From Thermoflexus hugenholtzii JAD2 (lineage in GTDB: Bacteria > Chloroflexota > UBA11872 > UBA12225), in assembly GCA_945865725.1 (NCBI GenBank), contig CAMBEO010000011.1, positions 1 through 56,970 on the forward strand: 56,970 nt of DNA, written 5' to 3'. Every line of letters starts with the position of its first letter. The first letter of the stretch is position 1. Shown here one piece after another: positions 1-8,323 of the stretch. Below the pieces are notes generated by a model. It was given only the letters and a program-made list of their open reading frames with translations, was not told where the DNA came from and searched no databases. The position numbers were made by a program, and so were the translations under genes.

Positions 1-1268
1 TCGACGAACACGATTGACGTGGGCGACGCGGTCGCGAGGAAGAGGTTGCCAAGGACCGAGAAGATCGCGCATGCAACCAGCAGGCCTCCCCAGAGGGAGA
101 AGATGCGCGAAGGGGTAAAACCGGACCGCTTCATGTGCGCGGAACTGGCCCAGGCTTCCGGGATGTTGGCCATGAAGACCGCGGCCAGGAAGGTCGGGTT
201 GAAGGTGGCCCAGGTCGTGAACGCGGCGCCAAGGACGATCGCCTCCGGGATGCCGTCGAGCAAGACGCCCATGAAGATCGCGAGCGGGGAACCGTGCCCT
301 TCTTCGGCCTCGTGGTGCGCGGCCTCGGCGTGAGTAACGTGGATCTCCTCGACGCCTTGCGCGATCCACTCGTGCCGGTTGAAGTCACGAGCCTGTTGGC
401 GCAGGTGATGCTCGATATCGAAGGCTCCGTGGGTATGGACCATCACCAGCTCGTCCACCGCGGACTGAAGGAGCAACGACTGCGCCATGACGGCGTTGAA
501 GTCGTCCGCGGAGATGAACAGCAACTGGACGTCATCGACCGCCGTCGCCGTTTCCTGGCGGGTTTCCTTCGTCAGGAGCTCGAGCTCGCCAAAGCAGTGA
601 CCAGGGCCGTACCTGCCGTCCATCCCGCCGGAAACGCCAGGGGTGAACTCGACGTGACCCTTTTCGATCAGGCATACGCCGTCAGAGATGTCACCCGACC
701 GGAAAATCGTTTCGCCCGGCGAGAGGCGCCGCGTGTCGGCGTGGTGGACGAGCTTGACGAGGTCGCTCGCCGGCAGGTTGCGGAACAGGTCGCTCGACGA
801 CAGCTGGACCAGCATGTCGATCGCCTTTTCACGGCGCAGCCGGCGCACGTAGTTGCGCGCCAAGACCGCCTTCCGCATCGCGGCGCCCATGTTGTCGAGC
901 AAGTAGTTTGCGCCCGAGTACACGAGACCACCGACCACGAACCCTGAGGCGACCCACCCCCACCCGGCGAGCCAGTGCATCTTTTCACCGACTATCAGGT
1001 GCTGGGCACTCCCGAATGCCAGCTCCACGGCGAGGGCTTGGATCAAAGCGCCGGCACCGAACGCCATGACAATCGCGACGAACTTCTTTGAAACGTTCAG
1101 GTAAATCCCGAGCGCGGCGCCGATCGGGAGCGAAACCGTCGCAATAATCCCGATGATCAAACTCCCGAATACCGATCCGACGGTTACCTTCAGGTCATCG
1201 GTAGGGACTGTCGAAGCGACAGCCCCAACAGCAAGCGGGGTTAGAATCCCTGCGAGGAAATCCCCCAT
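1..1268 (-). CDS. ZIP-family metal transporter with embedded cyclic nucleotide-binding domain (3' end cut by window edge)
   Basis: The gene starts at the ATG at 1268, preceded by GGAGG eight bases upstream, and reads open to the window edge (about 422 codons visible). The N-terminus holds membrane segments with a ZIP-like LPIGAALG motif (about residues 47-54) and further helices to about residue 120. A soluble block at about 150-275 looks like a cyclic nucleotide-binding domain, with the phosphate-binding-cassette pattern FGELELL followed by R and TAT (about 226-243). A His/Glu-rich stretch (about 310-326) leads back into membrane helices carrying LDGIPEA (about 337-343) and NIPEA (368-372), the ZIP helix IV/V signatures. 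ZIP proteins move divalent metals across the inner membrane. Control of transport by cAMP or a related ligand is inferred from the domain order. The usual first His of the HNxPEG signature is replaced by Asp-Gly. Confidence 0.85.
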   Translation of the reverse strand, partial: MGDFLAGILTPLAVGAVASTVPTDDLKVTVGSVFGSLIIGIIATVSLPIGAALGIYLNVSKKFVAIVMAFGAGALIQALAVELAFGSAQHLIVGEKMHWLAGWGWVASGFVVGGLVYSGANYLLDNMGAAMRKAVLARNYVRRLRREKAIDMLVQLSSSDLFRNLPASDLVKLVHHADTRRLSPGETIFRSGDISDGVCLIEKGHVEFTPGVSGGMDGRYGPGHCFGELELLTKETRQETATAVDDVQLLFISADDFNAVMAQSLLLQSAVDELVMVHTHGAFDIEHHLRQQARDFNRHEWIAQGVEEIHVTHAEAAHHEAEEGHGSPLAIFMGVLLDGIPEAIVLGAAFTTWATFNPTFLAAVFMANIPEAWASSAHMKRSGFTPSRIFSLWGGLLVACAIFSVLGNLFLATASPTSIVFV

Positions 1269-1444
1269 GGCTATCGCCTCCTTCAGGAGATGGCCGATCT
1301 GGCCGCACGATCAAGATGCCATGCGACCGCCCAATCGCCGGTGCGACGCTATCACGCGGCGTTGCGGCGCGCCATAGATTTCCGGTCAGTGTCGGCATCG
1401 CTGCACTCGGAGGGGGAGACGGCCCCGTCGTCGAAGTGATGCGG

Positions 1445-1450
1445 TACCAT
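1445..1450 (+). promoter_or_regulatory. candidate -10 element (TACCAT) of tRNA-Thr
   Basis: TACCAT ends nine bases before the tRNA-Thr gene. Similar TACNNT hexamers lie upstream of the Lys, Leu, Glu and Arg tRNA genes in this window. No convincing -35 box is seen. Confidence 0.35.
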
Positions 1451-1459
1451 CGCTCCGCC

Positions 1460-1534
1460 GCCGATGTAGCTCAGTGGTAGAGCAGCTGTTTCGTAAACAG
1501 CAGGTCGTGGGTTCAAGTCCCACCATCGGCTCCA
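1460..1534 (+). tRNA. tRNA-Thr (CGT)
   Basis: A full cloverleaf can be drawn: acceptor GCCGATG/CATCGGC, D-arm with GCTCAGTGGTAGAGC, anticodon stem GCTGT/ACAGC with loop TTCGTAA (anticodon CGT at 1492-1494, reading ACG), and T-arm GTGGG/CCCAC with TTCAAGT. The discriminator is T at 1531, and CCA is encoded at 1532-1534. It is the only tRNA gene in the window with an encoded CCA end. Confidence 0.97.
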
Positions 1535-1760
1535 GAAGTACGCCACTCGGGATGCGAGAATCTCGGTCGCCTGACGACTTGCGTGACGGGCGTAGTCCCT
1601 GGACGGCAGGTCGATCCTGACGCAACGACGGGCGGTTTCGCAGTTTTCGGAACCCGCTTGTCGATGGCATCGAGCCGGTAGAGCGGGCCTCGGACTTTGG
1701 CTCACCCCGGCGCGGGATGCCGAATGCCAGCGATGCTGGCGCTGGCTCCCCCGGCACCGA

Positions 1761-2615
1761 CTACCCGCCTGCCTCGGCGGCCCGGATCGCCGCGACGGAC
1801 CGCGGGACATCACTCTCCGACAGGCTATGCATGATCAGGCCATTGGCGTACCCGCTTTCCGCAAGGAGGGCGAGAAACGTCTGATAGTCGAGGACACCGT
1901 CGCCGGCAGGCCGGTATTCACAGTGCGAACCACCGCTGGCGGGGGGGATGACATCCTTCGCATGGGCGAGTGCGATCCGTCCCCCTAGGCGCTCGAAGCC
2001 CTCGCGGATGACCTCGGCCATGTGTGGCAAGTCGGCGGGGTAAAAGAAGTTCGCAGGGTCAAACGTGACCCGAACTGCGGGGGAGCCGACAGCCGCGATG
2101 AGCGCCTCGGCCTTGACGAGCGTGTCGACGACGTTTGCCGTTTCCGGCTCGAATGCCATGGCGACGCCGGCTCGTTCCGCGATCCGCGCCATCCGGCCCG
2201 TGACGTCCACGACCTCGCTCCACGCCTCGGGCAACTGGTTGCCCGGGTGGGCGCGCCACATTGATTCCGGGTTGCGCGTACCGGTGCAGGTGGTCACGAC
2301 CGACGTACCAAGATCTCCGCAGGCGTCGCACATGACGGAAAATCGCGCGAGGTTCGCCTGAAGGGCCGCACGATCAGGATCGATCACGTTGAACGTCCCC
2401 GACACGGCGGCAACGGACACGCCCACGTCCCCGAAGGCTTTGGCGATGCGGCGGGCGACGGACGCGTCGATGCGATCAGGCATCGAGGCAAGGCCGGCAG
2501 ACTCCAGGCTGAGCTGTACGGCTCCCAGGCCAAGCCCAGCGATCGCCCCCGCGACGGCCTCGATCGAGTCGCGAGGCACGTGACGGGTCATGATGCCGAG
2601 GGTCATGGCGGACAT
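1761..2615 (-). CDS. sugar phosphate isomerase/epimerase family protein (TIM barrel)
   Basis: The 284-residue product resembles the AP-endonuclease-family-2 (xylose isomerase-like) TIM-barrel superfamily, which interconverts keto-sugars or their relatives through a divalent metal. Likely metal or catalytic positions are the Glu in FEPE (about residue 156), the Asp in TFDPAN (186), the His in AHAKD (218) and a C-terminal Glu in HSLSE. The ATG at 2615 is preferred over upstream starts because AAGGAG lies about eight bases before it and the barrel begins at once (MTLGIM). The neighbouring plus-strand dehydrogenases and KDPG-type aldolase suggest carbohydrate or inositol-like catabolism. The exact substrate cannot be read from the sequence. 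Confidence 0.85.
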   Translation of the reverse strand: MSAMTLGIMTRHVPRDSIEAVAGAIAGLGLGAVQLSLESAGLASMPDRIDASVARRIAKAFGDVGVSVAAVSGTFNVIDPDRAALQANLARFSVMCDACGDLGTSVVTTCTGTRNPESMWRAHPGNQLPEAWSEVVDVTGRMARIAERAGVAMAFEPETANVVDTLVKAEALIAAVGSPAVRVTFDPANFFYPADLPHMAEVIREGFERLGGRIALAHAKDVIPPASGGSHCEYRPAGDGVLDYQTFLALLAESGYANGLIMHSLSESDVPRSVAAIRAAEAGG

Positions 2616-3025
2616 CGCGTGTAGCTCCTTGCCGTGGGTCTTGCGACGGTGCCGGGCGAAGAGACCGGGTCGGACACGGTACACACCCTAGGGCGCGGAC
2701 CCGGTACTTGGCGGGCCAACCTCGGGGCGACTAGATCGCGAGGCGCTCGACGGTCGATGCGACACCAGTTGGGCGCCGGAGCGGACTAGAAATCCGCGAA
2801 CGCAGTACCCACGTCCGGCAGTCGGTACGACACAAGATCGGGCGCGCGCTAACCGTCTGGGAGTTGTCCCTCCCCACCCATCGCTGAAGCGCCATCGCCA
2901 AAGTGGCGCGACGTTATCAGGGCGGGAAAGGATTCCGGCTGACGGCGTGCGTCTTGCTCTGAAAACGCAATGCTGCGCCGGAAACGTCTGGTATTCCGGG
3001 ACGGTTCCAATCTGGTAAGGGAGGG
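2616..3025. other. intergenic region
   Basis: This 410-base stretch lies between the isomerase start and the tRNA-Lys 3' end, both on the minus strand. It should contain the isomerase promoter. Open frames across it are shadows of low coding quality. I see no RNA motif, strong hairpin or repeat. Confidence 0.6.
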
Positions 3026-3097
3026 TAGGCCGACTGGGTTTCGAACCCAGAACCAACGGATTAAAAGTCCGTTGCTCTACCGTTGAGCTATCGGCCC
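3026..3097 (-). tRNA. tRNA-Lys (TTT)
   Basis: On the minus strand the acceptor GGGCCGA pairs with TCGGCCT, followed by discriminator A. The anticodon stem ACGGA/TCCGT encloses loop CTTTTAA (anticodon TTT, complement of 3063-3065), and the T-arm is CTGGG/CCCAG with TTCGAAA. CCA is not encoded. A TACCAT hexamer on the minus strand at 3119-3114 may be its -10 box. Confidence 0.97.
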
Positions 3098-3220
3098 CGC
3101 GCAGGACGCACCAGATGGTAGCGCGTCGCATCGCGGGTGCTGGCGAGGCGCGCCGCGAGCGGGAACAGGAGTACCATCCTCGTCGGTCCGGCCCCGAAGG
3201 CCGACGAACGAGGTGGCTGG

Positions 3221-4303
3221 ATGGGATCTCGCGTGCGCTTTGGCATCGTCGGCACGGGTGGAATCGCGAACGCTCATGCCGTCGGACTTGCGGCGATGCC
3301 CGACGATGCCGAGATCGTCTCCGTCGCGGACATCGACATGGGGCGCGCCCGCGCGTTCGCCGACCGGTGGCACGCCCACCGAGCGTTCGAGTCGGCGCGC
3401 GAGATGCTTGACGCGGGTGGCATCGACGTCGTCTGCGTCTGCACGCCCCATCCGCTGCACGCGGATCCGGTGATCCTCGCCGCGGAACGGGGTATCCACG
3501 CGGTCGTCGAGAAGCCACTGACCGCCGCCCTCTCCGACGCTGATCGCGTTCTCGAGGCGCAAGCGAAGCACGGGACGATCCTGTCCTCCATGTCTCAGCG
3601 ACGGTGGTTCCCGGCGGCCCAGCGGATCCGGCGCGCGATCGACGACGGCAAGCTCGGCGACAAGGTCGTGATGGGCGAGTCGTACTGCGAGATGTGGCGG
3701 AACGAGGCGTACTACCGTCGTGACGCCTGGCGCGGCCGATGGGACACCGAAGGCGGCGGGGTGATGATGAACCAGTCCCCCCACAACATCGACTTCCTGC
3801 TCTGGTATGCCGGGCCAGCAGTCGAGATCTTCGGCTACTGGGCAAACGTCAACCATCCGTACGTCGAGATCGAGGACAACGCCGTGGCCGTGATCCGATT
3901 CAAGTCGGGGGGCCTTGGGATCATCAAGGGAACCGTGTCGATGGACCCGGCGCGCCGGATTCACGGCGTCTCGATCGTTGGCTCCTCCGGTGCGACCACG
4001 AGCCTCGACTGCTGGGAGATCCCGCCGGAACGCCGCGCATGTGTCACCGGCCCGTCGGACGTCGGTTCGAACGACATCTGGACGATTCCTGGTGAGGTCG
4101 GGCTGACGGTTGACGACGCGATCGGCGAGGGCACGCTTGGCTTGCCGAACTTTCACGCCCACCAGCTTCGCGACGTGATCGGGGCGATCCGCGAACGTCG
4201 TGAACCGGCGGTGACCGGGCTTGACGGCTATCGCGTTGTCGCCATCATCCAGGGCATTTACGAGTCGACCCGCACCGGGAGGCCGGTTGCCCTCACGATT
4301 TGA
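3221..4303 (+). CDS. Gfo/Idh/MocA-family NAD(P)-dependent oxidoreductase
   Basis: The 360-residue protein has an N-terminal Rossmann fold starting with GIVGTGGIA (residues 8-16), an acidic residue after strand 2 (ADID, 37-40) and the family motif EKP (97-99), whose Lys takes part in catalysis. The C-terminal alpha/beta domain follows, with a GGGVMMNQSPHNID-type segment supplying a substrate-binding His. Family members oxidise or epimerise cyclic sugars, inositols and glycosidic substrates in the cytosol. The ATG at 3221 was chosen because the Rossmann strand begins five residues later and a GAGGT stretch lies upstream; earlier in-frame codons add unlikely sequence. A second, divergent family member starts 44 bases downstream, so the two probably form one transcription unit. 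Confidence 0.9.
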   Translation: MGSRVRFGIVGTGGIANAHAVGLAAMPDDAEIVSVADIDMGRARAFADRWHAHRAFESAREMLDAGGIDVVCVCTPHPLHADPVILAAERGIHAVVEKPLTAALSDADRVLEAQAKHGTILSSMSQRRWFPAAQRIRRAIDDGKLGDKVVMGESYCEMWRNEAYYRRDAWRGRWDTEGGGVMMNQSPHNIDFLLWYAGPAVEIFGYWANVNHPYVEIEDNAVAVIRFKSGGLGIIKGTVSMDPARRIHGVSIVGSSGATTSLDCWEIPPERRACVTGPSDVGSNDIWTIPGEVGLTVDDAIGEGTLGLPNFHAHQLRDVIGAIRERREPAVTGLDGYRVVAIIQGIYESTRTGRPVALTI

Positions 4304-4347
4304 GACCGGGCTTTCGGGACTACCAATGCGCTTGGAGCAACCGTCAA

Positions 4348-5538
4348 ATGGGGGACGAGATCGTCGGCGCGCCTGACTATGAGCCGTTGCGCGTTGGCGT
4401 GATCGGGACCGGTCTCGCGATGGATCGCTTGCATTGGCCAGCGATCCGCCGCCTTCCTGGCCACGTGAAGGTGGTCGCGTTCGCGGAACCGGACGACGTG
4501 GCTGCCTCGCGGTTCCAAGCGACGTCGGGCTTGCCGGAAACTGCGCGCTACCTCGACTACCGGGACCTTCTGGCGCGCGACGACCTGGACGCCGCGGTCA
4601 TCCTCCTGCCGATCCCGATGCTTCACGGTGCCGCACTGGCCTCGCTCGAGGCGGGCCTGCACGTGTTCTGCGAGAAGCCGCCGGGCGGTGACCTCGCGGA
4701 GGCGCGCGAGTTCCTTTCGCTCGAGGCGGCGCATCCAGGTCGGCGGCTGTTCGTCGCCGAGAACTTTTTCTACCGTGACGACCTGCGCCTCGCTCGCGCA
4801 GCGATCGAAAGTGGTGCTCTCGGGCGCATCCACTCTATGGCGTGGCGCATCACGGGACAATACGTGCCCCGCGACGGGACCTTCTCGAGCACGCCGTGGC
4901 GACAGCAGCCCCAGTATCGCGGTGGGACGCACCTGGACGGTGGCATCCACATGATGGCGGCCATCCGGCTGCTCCTCGGCGACCCCGCTCGCATCCATGG
5001 GCTTGTCCAGCATGCAAATGGGCGGATGGGTGGCCCGTCCACGCTCTTGTTGCACGTCGTGTTCACAAGCGGTGCCGTGGGCTCGTACTCCGCGATCCAT
5101 CCAGAGATCGCCGTCCCGCCCGATGACGCCTCCCTCCGGATCTTTGGCGACGACGGGTCGATGGTCCTGACGCCGGCGTATTCGCAGGAGCACCGGGGTT
5201 ACACGATCTATCCAGCTCGGGGTGTTGCCGAGGAGGTCCGTGTCCGGCGCTCGTCAGGCGCTCTCCTCGATGGCGGGTACGTGAACGAGTGGATCGACTT
5301 TGCTGACGCCGTGCGCCGGGGCACGCCTCCAGTCGGAACCGTCGCGCAGAGCGTGATGAACATGGTCCCGATCCTGCGGGGTCTCGACTCGGCGGAGGCC
5401 GGCGGCGTCGCGATCGACGTTACGCCTGACTGCCCGCTGCAACCATCGGAAGTCTCCGTGCCCCTCTGGCGACCCGGTACGAGCGCCGACTTGGCCTGTG
5501 GCCTCGACCTCGAGGTCTCGCGACGTGCCATCACCTGA
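4348..5538 (+). CDS. second Gfo/Idh/MocA-family oxidoreductase
   Basis: The 396-residue protein has the nucleotide-binding motif GVIGTGLAM (about residues 17-25), an acidic residue after strand 2 (AEPDD) and the EKP motif at about 109-111. It is clearly divergent from the preceding gene and is not a tandem duplicate. GGAG at 4334-4337 supports the ATG at 4348; a TTG at 4300 overlapping the previous stop would also be in frame. A KDPG-type aldolase begins 33 bases after its stop. The set of two dehydrogenases plus an aldolase suggests oxidation of an uncommon sugar or sugar acid followed by retro-aldol cleavage. That pathway is an inference. Confidence 0.9.
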   Translation: MGDEIVGAPDYEPLRVGVIGTGLAMDRLHWPAIRRLPGHVKVVAFAEPDDVAASRFQATSGLPETARYLDYRDLLARDDLDAAVILLPIPMLHGAALASLEAGLHVFCEKPPGGDLAEAREFLSLEAAHPGRRLFVAENFFYRDDLRLARAAIESGALGRIHSMAWRITGQYVPRDGTFSSTPWRQQPQYRGGTHLDGGIHMMAAIRLLLGDPARIHGLVQHANGRMGGPSTLLLHVVFTSGAVGSYSAIHPEIAVPPDDASLRIFGDDGSMVLTPAYSQEHRGYTIYPARGVAEEVRVRRSSGALLDGGYVNEWIDFADAVRRGTPPVGTVAQSVMNMVPILRGLDSAEAGGVAIDVTPDCPLQPSEVSVPLWRPGTSADLACGLDLEVSRRAIT

Positions 5539-5571
5539 TTCCATGACACCAACCGCCCCGGCGAGAGCGGC

Positions 5572-6273
5572 ATGACGGAGGCCACCCCCTTGACCGATCC
5601 CTTGAGCAGCCGCACCGACCCTGCGCGCGCCGCAATCGTGTCCCGGATGACCGTCGGCGGCGTGGTCGCGATCATGCGCCACACCGAGTCGTCCTTGGCG
5701 GTGGACGCGGCGCTGGCATTGCTTGCCGGAGGCGTGGTCGTCGTCGAGGTCACCCTGAACTCGGCGGGGGCTCTCGGGATGATCGAAGCCCTCGCTAGAG
5801 CGGTAGGGAACCGGATGGTCGTTGGCGCTGGCACCGTCCTTTGCGCCGCGGCAGTGGACGAGGCCGTCGGTTCCGGCGCTCGCTTCATCGTCGCCCCGAA
5901 CACGTCACGCGAGGTCATTGCCCGCGCGGCTCACCATCACGTCCCCTCCGTACCGGGGGCGTTCACCCCAACAGAAATCCTAGTGGCCTGGGATGCGGGC
6001 GCCGACCTCGTCAAGCTTTTCCCGGCGTCCGCCGGTGGGCCACGCTACCTCCGTGACATCCGGGGGCCGCTCAACCACGTGCCAATCGTCCCCACCGGCG
6101 GCGTGAACCCGTCAAACGTGGCCGAGTTCATCCGCGCCGGCGCGGTCGCCGTCGGAGCCGGATCCGATCTCGTCGACCGGGGGGTCGTCGAGCGGCGTGA
6201 CTGGGCGGAACTCGAGCGGCGCGCCCGGTCGTTCGCGGACGCGGTGCGGGTGGGCAGGCTCGGCGAGGGATAG
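5572..6273 (+). CDS. eda: KDPG/KHG-type 2-keto-3-deoxy aldolase
   Basis: At 233 residues it is close to the usual length for 2-keto-3-deoxy-6-phosphogluconate / 2-keto-4-hydroxyglutarate aldolase. The Schiff-base Lys lies in VKLFPAS (K148), the catalytic Glu in VEVTLNS (E59), and the phosphate-binding loops GAGTVL and PTGGVNP are present. The enzyme releases pyruvate from a 2-keto-3-deoxy acid in the cytosol. It is the last gene of the plus-strand sugar module and faces the minus-strand aminotransferase, with a palindromic repeat between them. The true substrate may be a non-phosphorylated acid; the sequence does not decide this. Confidence 0.9.
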   Translation: MTEATPLTDPLSSRTDPARAAIVSRMTVGGVVAIMRHTESSLAVDAALALLAGGVVVVEVTLNSAGALGMIEALARAVGNRMVVGAGTVLCAAAVDEAVGSGARFIVAPNTSREVIARAAHHHVPSVPGAFTPTEILVAWDAGADLVKLFPASAGGPRYLRDIRGPLNHVPIVPTGGVNPSNVAEFIRAGAVAVGAGSDLVDRGVVERRDWAELERRARSFADAVRVGRLGEG

Positions 6274-6323
6274 CGGGCGAGGGATAGCGGCCGGGAAGGC
6301 CTTGAAACTAACCCTAACCCTTG

Positions 6324-6367
6324 CCCCCACCCTCAATCCCTCCCCCGCTGCGGCGGGAGAGGGAAGC
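6324..6367 (-). repeat. dispersed GC-rich palindromic repeat, copy 1
   Basis: This 44-base element differs at one position from another copy at 16860-16903. It contains an 11-bp hairpin with one mismatch (arms 6338-6348 and 6353-6363, loop TGCG). It lies between two convergent genes and could also act as a terminator, although no T-run follows. Confidence 0.75.
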
Positions 6368-6389
6368 ACCACCCCTTTGGTCCGCGGGA

Positions 6390-7601
6390 CTATCTCTGGC
6401 GAAGGCGGGTGATCCCGTGCCTGATCCGCGCCAGGCCTTCGACCAGTTCCGACCGAGAGTTGGCGAACGACAGGCGAAGGAACCCCTCGCCATTCGCGCC
6501 GAACGCGGCGCCTGACAGCACCGCGACGCCCTCCTCGTGCAGGAGCGAGTCGGCGACTTGCTTCGCGGTCATTCCCGGGACGTCGATGCGAGGGAACGCG
6601 TAGAAGGCACCGCCCGGGTCACGGCACTCGACGCCGTCGATCTCGTTTAGCCCATCAACGACGAGAGTGCGCCGGGCCTCGAACTCGGCCACCATGTCAT
6701 CCACGCGATCCTGCGGACCGTCAAGCGCGGCTGCCCCGGCAATCTGGACGAAGCTTGCCGTGCACGAGGCGACGTTCACTTGCAAGCGAACGAGGTGGGG
6801 CAGGATGGATGCCGGGGCGATGCCGTAGCCAAGGCGCCATCCAGTCATCGCATAGGCCTTTGAAAACCCGTCGAGGATGATGGTGCGGTCACGCATGCCA
6901 GGCAGGCAAGCGATGCTGTGGTGCGCCCGCCCTCCCGCGCCGTCGTCGTAGACCAACCGCGAATAAATCTCGTCGGACAGGACCCATAGGTCATGTTCGC
7001 GCGCCATGTCGGCGACGTCCTCGAGGTCGGATGGAGTAAGGACACCGCCCGTCGGGTTGTGCGGCGAGTTCAACACGATCAAGCGGGTGCGCGGCGTAAT
7101 CCGCCGGCGCATCTCGTCCGGGTCGAACCGAAAGTCCCGGTCGTAATCGAGAGGAACGGGAACCGGGGTCGCTCCGACATAGCGGACGACCGACTCGTAG
7201 ATCGGAAAGCTTGGATCCGGGATGATCGCCTCGTCGCCGCGGTCGAGAATCGCCAGGATCGAGTAGTAGATCACCGGCTTGCCGCCTGGGGTAACGATTA
7301 CTGAGTCGGGCGACACGTCGATACCGCGCGTGCGCGAGACATACCTGGCGATGGCATCGCGCGCGACCGGAAGGCCCGCCGTCGGCCCGTAGTGGGTGAA
7401 TCCATCGCGCAATGCCTTGATGCCGGCCTCGATCACGTGGGGGGCGGTCTCGAAGTCCGGTTCGCCGATCTGCAAGTGAACGATCCGACGGCCAGTGGCC
7501 TCAAGGGCGCGCGCGCGAGCAAGGACCTCGAACGCGCTCTCCGTACCCAAGTCAGCCATGCGCGGAGACAGCGGCGGCGGTGCCAGCGAGTCCAGATTCA
7601 T
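6390..7601 (-). CDS. pyridoxal-phosphate aminotransferase, class I/II (aspartate aminotransferase-like)
   Basis: The 403-residue fold-type I aminotransferase shows all key residues: HNPTG (N182), SDEIY (D210), the PLP Lys in DGFSKAYAMTGWR (K248) and a late Arg in FLRLSFANS that binds the substrate carboxylate. The N-terminal half has the IGEPDF and HYGPTAGLP signatures of aspartate/alanine-type enzymes. It transfers amino groups between an amino acid and 2-oxoglutarate in the cytosol. The start at 7601 has an AAGGGAAATAGG leader. It is the last of three minus-strand genes (rex, cvpA-like, this), a plausible redox-linked operon. Specificity (Asp, Ala or aromatic) is not resolved. Confidence 0.93.
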   Translation of the reverse strand: MNLDSLAPPPLSPRMADLGTESAFEVLARARALEATGRRIVHLQIGEPDFETAPHVIEAGIKALRDGFTHYGPTAGLPVARDAIARYVSRTRGIDVSPDSVIVTPGGKPVIYYSILAILDRGDEAIIPDPSFPIYESVVRYVGATPVPVPLDYDRDFRFDPDEMRRRITPRTRLIVLNSPHNPTGGVLTPSDLEDVADMAREHDLWVLSDEIYSRLVYDDGAGGRAHHSIACLPGMRDRTIILDGFSKAYAMTGWRLGYGIAPASILPHLVRLQVNVASCTASFVQIAGAAALDGPQDRVDDMVAEFEARRTLVVDGLNEIDGVECRDPGGAFYAFPRIDVPGMTAKQVADSLLHEEGVAVLSGAAFGANGEGFLRLSFANSRSELVEGLARIRHGITRLRQR

Positions 7602-7733
7602 CCTATTTCCCTTCCTCGTGCGCCTGCGATGGAGCCGCTGCGCGATCAGGATTGTGCCGTGCCGGTATCGGCGGTTTCGACCCGCCCGGCCTTGATCGGG
7701 AGCGCCGAAGTCTCCCCGGACCGCATTTACCTC

Positions 7734-8288
7734 TTACTCGATCCCTGCAATCGTCCTGACGGGTGGCACGAGGGTTCCAGTGACTTGAAGGAGGCGTCCC
7801 GCGACCACCGACTTCACGACCGTGTCTGAGACCGTCGGGACAAGAGTGAGTTCTCGCAACGGCATCACGGCTAGGGCGCCGATGATCACGCCGCGAGTGA
7901 GGCCCGGAACTACTCCGAGGAGCGTGTCGGCGACGCCGAGGACTGGAAGCTTCCCCCCTGTCCGCTTCCAAGCCGAGGAAAGCGCCGAGGCTACGAAACC
8001 AGCGACAACCCGCGCGGCGACGAGGGTGACGAGGAACGCAACGACCTCCGCGAACGCGCCCGACAGGAACCAGAGCCCCGCTCCGCGGACGGGTTCGAGC
8101 AGGCGGCCATATTGCGTTGCGGCGAAGGCGAGGCTCGCCCCGAGGGCAATGAGCCTCAATACGGAGGACACCAGTCCGGTCCGCATCCCTGCCAGGGCCG
8201 CGTACGTGAGCCATGCAAGCAGGGTCACGTCAACGGCGTTCAGGGCACGCAGGCCGTCAAAGAGAGAGCCCGCGTCCATGGCGCCCAC
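7734..8288 (-). CDS. CvpA-family membrane protein
   Basis: The 184-residue protein has four hydrophobic segments and the CvpA signature: an early VDVTLLAWL stretch, a Gly-containing RTGLVSSVLRL helix, and the conserved VADTLLGVVPGLTRG loop before the last helix. CvpA proteins are small inner-membrane proteins named from colicin V export; their molecular role is poorly known. The GTG at 8288 is favoured because GGGAG sits nine bases upstream; an ATG at 8279 is the alternative. It starts 35 bases after the rex stop, so the two are probably cotranscribed. Confidence 0.8.
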   Translation of the reverse strand: MGAMDAGSLFDGLRALNAVDVTLLAWLTYAALAGMRTGLVSSVLRLIALGASLAFAATQYGRLLEPVRGAGLWFLSGAFAEVVAFLVTLVAARVVAGFVASALSSAWKRTGGKLPVLGVADTLLGVVPGLTRGVIIGALAVMPLRELTLVPTVSDTVVKSVVAGRLLQVTGTLVPPVRTIAGIE

Positions 8289-8323
8289 GTCTTGGTGCTC
8301 CCGTACCGAGTCCCTTGGTCGAG

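Noticed and set aside
135-947. Long plus-strand frame opposite the ZIP transporter
   Set aside because: It is the antisense shadow of the transporter gene; the minus-strand protein has clear domains and a ribosome site.
1352-1813. Minus-strand frames over tRNA-Thr
   Set aside because: They read through the tRNA gene and show the usual artefact peptides; no ribosome site or domain.
2688-4162. Long minus-strand frames opposite the first Gfo/Idh/MocA gene
   Set aside because: Arg-rich shadow frames; the plus-strand protein has the conserved Rossmann and EKP motifs.
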